The position numbers and the translations under genes were made by a program. Positions 60,377-64,000 of a DNA stretch of 64,000 bases are shown piece after piece; position 1 is the first letter of the stretch, and every line of letters starts with the position of its first letter. The notes under the pieces are model-generated. The model did not search any database. It was not told the DNA's origin and worked only from the letters and a program-made list of their open reading frames with translations. The stretch lies in NCBI GenBank assembly GCA_015061315.1, contig SUWV01000008.1, positions 1 through 64,000 of the forward strand, written 5' to 3'. This DNA is from Lentimicrobiaceae bacterium (GTDB taxonomy: Bacteria; Bacteroidota; Bacteroidia; Bacteroidales; F082).

Positions 60377-61054
60377 ATGAGTCCTTTTGTCAATATTCAC
60401 ACACATCATTATATTGATAACAAAGATCTTATTCAAATAGTAAACATCGACATCGATAATCTCAATGTCGATGTTTCTTATTTCCATAGCGTAGGGATAC
60501 ATCCGTGGGAAAGTCTACGGTCTACTGACTACAGTCTACAAACCTTGTCGACTCTTTCTCAGATTCTCAGTTTTTCAAATTCTCAATTTCTCAAAGCCAT
60601 AGGAGAATGCGGCATCGACAGAGCGTGTGACATCGACATTGAGATACAGAAGTCCATTTTCATAAAACAGATAGAAATAGCCGAGCGACATCAGAAGCCT
60701 TTGATAATACATTGCGTGCGTGCATATCCCGACATCATCTCCATAAGGAAAGAGACAAAAGCCACGATGCCATGGATCCTTCACGGCTTTCAAGGCAACG
60801 AGCAGACGGCGATGCAGCTTCTACGACATGACGGCGTTTATATCTCACTCGGAGACGTCTTGTTCAAAAACGAAGACCGAGCGCGACGACTTCTCGATAT
60901 TATCCCTTGCGAGAGATTGTTTTTCGAGACCGACGTGGCGGAGAGAAACATCGCTGAGGTATATGAGAAAGCCTCGCTGCTGTCGGGCACTGAAATAGAG
61001 ACTTTACGCAATGATATTTTTAATAACTTTGTAAAAATTTTTGGTGATATATGA
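60377..61054 (+). CDS. TatD-family hydrolase with repeat-derived segment
   Basis: Metal-dependent TIM-barrel hydrolase, 225 residues. Motifs are NIHTHH (6-11), GIHPW (40-44), AIGECGIDRA (74-83), LIIHCVRAY, WILHGFQGNEQTA and FFETDVAERNIAEVYEKA. TatD proteins are 3'-5' nucleases or deacylases, and this short version is the Bacteroidota type. Residues 46-73 between GIHPW and AIGECG are encoded by family A (GTCTACTGACTACAGTCTAC) and family C (TTCTCAGTTTTTCAAATTCTC) repeats, at 60520-60597. The barrel motifs on both sides are intact and the loop length is only slightly longer than usual. The stop overlaps the tcdA start (ATGA). Confidence 0.88.
   Translation: MSPFVNIHTHHYIDNKDLIQIVNIDIDNLNVDVSYFHSVGIHPWESLRSTDYSLQTLSTLSQILSFSNSQFLKAIGECGIDRACDIDIEIQKSIFIKQIEIAERHQKPLIIHCVRAYPDIISIRKETKATMPWILHGFQGNEQTAMQLLRHDGVYISLGDVLFKNEDRARRLLDIIPCERLFFETDVAERNIAEVYEKASLLSGTEIETLRNDIFNNFVKIFGDI
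60520..60597. repeat. Family A and C repeats inside tatD
   Basis: CTACGGTCTACTGACTACAG-type units followed by TCAGATTCTCAGTTTTTCAA-type units, all in frame. The same units are intergenic elsewhere in the window. Confidence 0.75.
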
Positions 61055-61767
61055 ATTGGAACTCGAGGACACAGTTATTGCTTGGAGAAGAAGGCGTTAA
61101 GAAATTAGCGTCGAGTCATGTCTTGGTTGTAGGACTTGGTGGCGTGGGAGCTTATGCCGCCGAACAGTTGGCACGTGCTGGCATAGGTAAGATGACAATA
61201 GTGGATTGCGACACCGTTAATGTCACTAACAAAAACCGACAGCTCCTCGCTTTAGACAGCACCGTAGGTCGTCCGAAAGTTGAAGTGATGGCAGAACGTA
61301 TCCGCGACATCAATCCCGATGTGGAAGTGGTGGCATTAAACCAATATCTCAAAGACCAGCCTATCATCGACTTGATGGAGCAGCCTTTCGACTATATCGT
61401 CGATGCCATCGACACCCTCGCTCCAAAAGTATTCCTATTATATTACGCCGTGCTGAACAAGCAGAACATCGTGAGCTGCATGGGCTCAGGAGGTAAGCTC
61501 GACCCTTCTATGATACAAGTCGCCGACATTGCAAAGTCACACAACTGCAGGTTAGCGTTTTATGTAAGGAAAAGGCTACATCGTCTCGGGATAAGAGAAG
61601 GCATTACCGTAGTATTCTCGCCAGAGAAGGTGGCAGACAGCGCCGTCTCGATAGAAGAACAGACAGAGAACAAGATAGCGACAGTAGGGACAATATCATA
61701 CATGCCCGCCATGTTCGGCTGCTACTGCGCCTCGCACGTCATCAGGGAGATATTAGCCAGAGACTAA
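61051..61767 (+). CDS. tcdA: tRNA threonylcarbamoyladenosine dehydratase (TcdA/CsdL)
   Basis: E1-like ThiF/HesA-family enzyme that uses ATP to cyclise t6A37 of tRNA to ct6A; 238 residues. ATP loop VVGLGGVGAYAAEQLARAG (about 26-44), then DCDTVNVTNKNRQLLALDSTVGRPK and the family-specific SCMGSGGKLDPSMIQVADI. C-terminal IATVGTISYMPAMFGCYCASHVI. No ThiS-type partner is near, so thiamine sulfur transfer is unlikely, and thi4 makes it unnecessary. The 3' end overlaps the convergent zinc-ribbon gene by 15 nt. Confidence 0.92.
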   Translation: MNWNSRTQLLLGEEGVKKLASSHVLVVGLGGVGAYAAEQLARAGIGKMTIVDCDTVNVTNKNRQLLALDSTVGRPKVEVMAERIRDINPDVEVVALNQYLKDQPIIDLMEQPFDYIVDAIDTLAPKVFLLYYAVLNKQNIVSCMGSGGKLDPSMIQVADIAKSHNCRLAFYVRKRLHRLGIREGITVVFSPEKVADSAVSIEEQTENKIATVGTISYMPAMFGCYCASHVIREILARD

Positions 61768-62511
61768 GAACACCAAGTCGTCTCTCTCTTCCACTTTTCT
61801 CTCTATCATAGAGATGAAGTGCGTACGTCGTGTAGTCTGGCTCAACAACTCTTTAGCTTTTTCAAATTCACCGAGCTGACGATAAATCTCTATGATGTCG
61901 AGGTTGACAGACTCATATTCTTCGTCATCGGGAGTATATCTCAGCTTATACAGATCTATCAAAATCCTGAGGTTCTCTTTAAAATAGTCGTGGCATTTTT
62001 TAAACACCGCCATGCCTTCCTTAATCTTCTTTCTATTTCTGTACCACACCTTGAAACTCATCTCTTTTGAGGTATAACAATCTATATTCAACTGATGTCT
62101 GTTTCTCACTAAATCGTTGAAAGCCCACCACATAAGGCGACGGAAATATATTTCCTGCTCAATATTATAGTTGCCGTTATTCAAAAAGTTTTTATAATGT
62201 TTCACGAGAGCCATTCTGCCTTTGTTACTCACGAAATGTGCTCCATAGAAACGCCAGCTATTCCATGTATAGTAAGTCTCCTTTGGTCTTGTCTTGCTGA
62301 TATAAGGCACCTCATATTTCTCCACCCATGACCAGTGGCTACAAGCCGGACATATTATCATCTTCTGATTTTCTGTGATATATCCATCGTTCAAGATCTT
62401 ACCATCGGAATATAATATCGACTGATTAATCATTGAAGAGATGAGGAGATGACCTTCCATCCATGAGCCACAGCGCGGACATTGAATATAGAATGTATCG
62501 AATTTTATCAT
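61753..62511 (-). CDS. Zinc-ribbon (CpXC-like) protein of unknown function
   Basis: 252 residues. The N-terminus has two C-x2-C knuckles, CPRCGSW (11-17) and CPACSHW (54-60), separated by about 40 residues with EGHLLISSMINQS, as in CpXC-type zinc-binding proteins. The rest is helical with many Trp and Tyr (YYTWNSWRFYGAHFVSNKG), and the last 60 residues look like one or two TPR-like helices (DIIEIYRQLGEFEKAKELL). It follows rnhA by 21 nt in the same direction, so the two may be co-transcribed. Function unknown. Confidence 0.72.
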   Translation of the reverse strand: MIKFDTFYIQCPRCGSWMEGHLLISSMINQSILYSDGKILNDGYITENQKMIICPACSHWSWVEKYEVPYISKTRPKETYYTWNSWRFYGAHFVSNKGRMALVKHYKNFLNNGNYNIEQEIYFRRLMWWAFNDLVRNRHQLNIDCYTSKEMSFKVWYRNRKKIKEGMAVFKKCHDYFKENLRILIDLYKLRYTPDDEEYESVNLDIIEIYRQLGEFEKAKELLSQTTRRTHFISMIERKVEERDDLVFLVSG

Positions 62512-62532
62512 GGGTTAATAATTTTTAACATA

Positions 62533-63171
62533 TTATTTTCTTCCGAAGTCGGCAGGTATCTCGCCCCACACTTCGGTCTTCCATTTATATATAGGCACTC
62601 TGAAGCTGTTAGTCTTGAGCCATTTCTCAGCCCATCGTATCACTTCAAAGAGAGGCTTGTTCTTCTCGTTTTCTTCTATCTTAGTCTTACACACTCCTTC
62701 CCTCACCCACTTCTGCGCATTGACAGAATCGGAATATATCGGATAGCTTAACTTATGCTTATGCTGCCAGGCGAGACAATATACTATAGCGAGAAACTCA
62801 CCGATGTTGTTAGTGCCATGCTCATAGACAGGACTTTTGAAGAGATTTGTCTTAGTCTCAACGAAGACACCTTGAAACTCCATCTTACCCGGATTGCCCG
62901 AACATGCCGCATCGACAGCAATACTCTGAGTTATAGGCATATCAACTTGTAGTCTCGTCGTCTCATTAACTTGTAGTCGCGTTGACTCGTGGTCTCGTTG
63001 ACTCGTTTGCTGGTATCCCGCCTTAAAAGCATCTTCAGCACTTTGTCGGTCGGGGAACGACTTATACTGCGCGCCTTTGAAACCTTCTATCTGCATCTTA
63101 CACGACTCCCAGTTGCTGTAAACACCTGCCTGTCTGCCTTTCCAAACTACATAAAACTTGCTCTTTGCCAT
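62533..63171 (-). CDS. rnhA: Ribonuclease H with viroplasmin domain and repeat-derived linker
   Basis: Cleaves RNA in RNA-DNA hybrids; 212 residues. N-terminal viroplasmin/caulimovirus domain (1-52, KFYVVWKGRQAGVYSNWESCKMQIEGFKGAQYKSF) binds hybrids. The RNase H fold starts near 83 (AVDAACSGNPGKMEF, Asp87) with GTNNIGEFLAIVYCLA (Glu) and YSDSVNAQKWV (Asp). The linker 55-80 (QRDHESTRLQVNETTRLQ) is encoded by family A repeats at 62945-63010 in the same reading frame as the ThiE and ThiD inserts, giving the same NETT core. The promoter box TACTTTTG ends 4 nt before the ATG, so the mRNA may be leaderless. Confidence 0.93.
   Translation of the reverse strand: MAKSKFYVVWKGRQAGVYSNWESCKMQIEGFKGAQYKSFPDRQSAEDAFKAGYQQTSQRDHESTRLQVNETTRLQVDMPITQSIAVDAACSGNPGKMEFQGVFVETKTNLFKSPVYEHGTNNIGEFLAIVYCLAWQHKHKLSYPIYSDSVNAQKWVREGVCKTKIEENEKNKPLFEVIRWAEKWLKTNSFRVPIYKWKTEVWGEIPADFGRK
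62945..63010. repeat. Family A repeat inside rnhA
   Basis: TTGTAGTCTCGTCGTCTCAT-type and CGTTGACTCGTGGTCTCGTT-type units, encoding the inter-domain linker. Confidence 0.8.
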
Positions 63172-63175
63172 GTTG

Positions 63176-63183
63176 CAAAAGTA
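63176..63183 (-). promoter_or_regulatory. -7 promoter box almost touching the rnhA start
   Basis: TACTTTTG on the minus strand, separated from the ATG by 4 nt (CAAC), implying a leaderless transcript. Confidence 0.55.
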
Positions 63184-63238
63184 AAAATATTTTTATGAAA
63201 TATGCATCAAAAAAGCATCATGATGTCGTTTTTTTTTG

Positions 63239-63246
63239 TATAATTG
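63239..63246 (+). promoter_or_regulatory. Weak promoter box for atpB
   Basis: TATAATTG, one mismatch to consensus, 26 bp before the ATG at 63273. Confidence 0.35.
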
Positions 63247-63272
63247 CGTTTTGTTATCAAACAACTGTGTAC

Positions 63273-64000
63273 ATGATTAATAGGAATAATAGCATAATAT
63301 TAAATGTAATATTTTTAATATGCCTTGTCTTTTTATTTCCTAATAACATCATGGCTGACAGCGACAGCAAGGAGAATATCGACAAGGAAGTTGAGGAGAA
63401 ATTCAATGCTGGCGAGCTCATCTTCGACCATATCCTCGACACTTACGATTGGCATATCCTTACGTGGAAGGGAAAACATGTCAGCGTATACCTCCCGATA
63501 ATAGTCATCAGCGAAGGCGAGCTATATTGTTTCTCGTCGAAGCATATTCATCACGGACATCAGTATCATACAAAAAACAAACATGGCGATGATGTGACAT
63601 TCTATATTCCGGAAGAAGGGCAATATGAAGGCAAGGTAGTCAGGCTGATGGACGACGGCAGTAGGCTGAGACCTATCGACATTTCTATAACAAAGACGGT
63701 ATGTGGTCTGCTGGTATCGTGTACCTTGCTGATAGTCGTATTTTTACTTGTTGCAAAGAGCTACAGTGAGCGCGAGGAGAAAGCTCCTAAGGGACTGCAG
63801 GCGCTCATCGAGCCTCTTATCATTTATGTCCGCGACGATATTGCAAGACCAAATATCGGTAAAGACTACGAGAAATATCTCCCTTATCTGCTGACAGTAT
63901 TTTTCTTTATACTCTTGAATAACGTCTTAGGACTGATACCGTTCTTCCCCTTCGGTGCCAACATAACAGGTAATATCGCTGTGACGGCGACACTTGCTTT
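63273..64000 (+). CDS. atpB: ATP synthase F0 subunit a, 5' part (runs off the window)
   Basis: Membrane subunit forming the proton or sodium half-channels of F-type ATP synthase. About 242 codons are present and the frame is open at the window edge. Signal-like first helix (NSIILNVIFLICLVFLFP), then the Bacteroidota-type periplasmic stretch LIFDHILDTYDWHILTWKGKHVSVYLPIIVIS with several His. A helix follows around SITKTVCGLLVSCTLLIVVFLLVA. Next is GLQALIEPLIIYVRDDIARPNIG, YLPYLLTVFFFILLNNVLGLIPFFPFGANITGNIAVT, the diagnostic subunit a block. The essential Arg helix lies beyond the end. The rest of the atp operon should follow. Confidence 0.93.
   Translation, partial: MINRNNSIILNVIFLICLVFLFPNNIMADSDSKENIDKEVEEKFNAGELIFDHILDTYDWHILTWKGKHVSVYLPIIVISEGELYCFSSKHIHHGHQYHTKNKHGDDVTFYIPEEGQYEGKVVRLMDDGSRLRPIDISITKTVCGLLVSCTLLIVVFLLVAKSYSEREEKAPKGLQALIEPLIIYVRDDIARPNIGKDYEKYLPYLLTVFFFILLNNVLGLIPFFPFGANITGNIAVTATLA

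Noticed and set aside
61051..61767. ThiF/MoeB sulfur-carrier activating enzyme of thiamine synthesis
   Set aside because: The SCMGSGGKLDPSMIQVADI signature and lack of a ThiS gene fit TcdA; thi4 also removes the need for ThiF.

Overview
The window looks like a low-GC member of the Bacteroidota, probably an anaerobic Bacteroidales lineage. The evidence is as follows. Promoters fit the Bacteroidota -7 consensus TAnnTTTG rather than TATAAT. There are four proteins with type IX secretion (T9SS) C-terminal sorting domains, one of them PorZ-like. Other markers are a SusC-style carboxypeptidase-like plug on a TonB receptor, a FeoA-FeoB fusion, a viroplasmin-type RNase H and a catalytic-type (His) THI4, which is an O2-sensitive enzyme class. 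No rRNA, tRNA, CRISPR array, transposase, integrase or phage gene was seen.

Layout. 0-3 kb: repeat-filled DNA, then a trkH-trkA potassium uptake pair with a shortened TrkA. 3-10 kb: lipoprotein flavodoxin, aldehyde dehydrogenase, DEAD-box helicase, serine-hydrolase lipoprotein, orphan response regulator and a candidate small RNA. 10-13.5 kb: pgi, a U32 peptidase-family gene and a PHP phosphatase. 13.7-19.3 kb: a thiamine operon on the minus strand (TPP riboswitch, thiD, thiE, thiC, thi4, tenI/thiE-like). 19.4-27 kb: rpmF-yceD, then a metal island (permease with HMA domain, Cys-rich FeoB partner, FeoA-FeoB, TonB receptor). 27-32 kb: a T9SS protein, patatin, prolyl oligopeptidase. 32-41 kb: an envelope-modification cluster (MBOAT acyltransferase, AlgX-like protein, GDPD-like lipoprotein, and two convergent LtaS/MdoB-like sulfatase-fold enzymes). 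41-47 kb: a giant T9SS protein and a paralogue of the 27-kb one. 47-54.6 kb: SOD, Sfp-type transferase, SSB, second candidate small RNA, hydroxyacid dehydrogenase, outer-membrane protein, DnaG, RluB-like synthase. 54.7-64 kb: recO-porZ, nuclease, gpmA, metallophosphatase-TatD-TcdA, a zinc-ribbon protein, RNase H and the start of atpB.

The most unusual feature is the repeat content. Intergenic regions are packed with degenerate 7-12-bp tandem repeats of a few families: (A) CAACAGGACAACGAGA-like; (B) TTAATTGTTAATTG-like; (C) GAATCTGAAAATCTGA-like; (D) ACCTTTAAACCTTT-like; (E) GTAATGGAGTGATGGA-like. There are also copies of a roughly 55-bp palindrome with ends AGACGTGTC...GACACGTCTCTAC, and a roughly 200-bp structured element. 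The same repeats occur in frame inside proteins. Palindrome plus family A lies inside both ThiE and ThiD, at about 90% identity and in the same reading frame. A short palindrome lies inside the aldehyde dehydrogenase. Family A lies in RNase HI and a T9SS protein, and families A and C lie in TatD. This resembles the Rickettsia palindromic elements that enter coding genes, but the sequence differs. It is the best candidate here for an undescribed system.

A second candidate is a small-RNA family: two intergenic loci 39 kb apart share a 24-nt box (23/24 identical), each followed by a terminator-like hairpin. Coordinates were read by eye. Family names rest on visible motifs, not on database searches.
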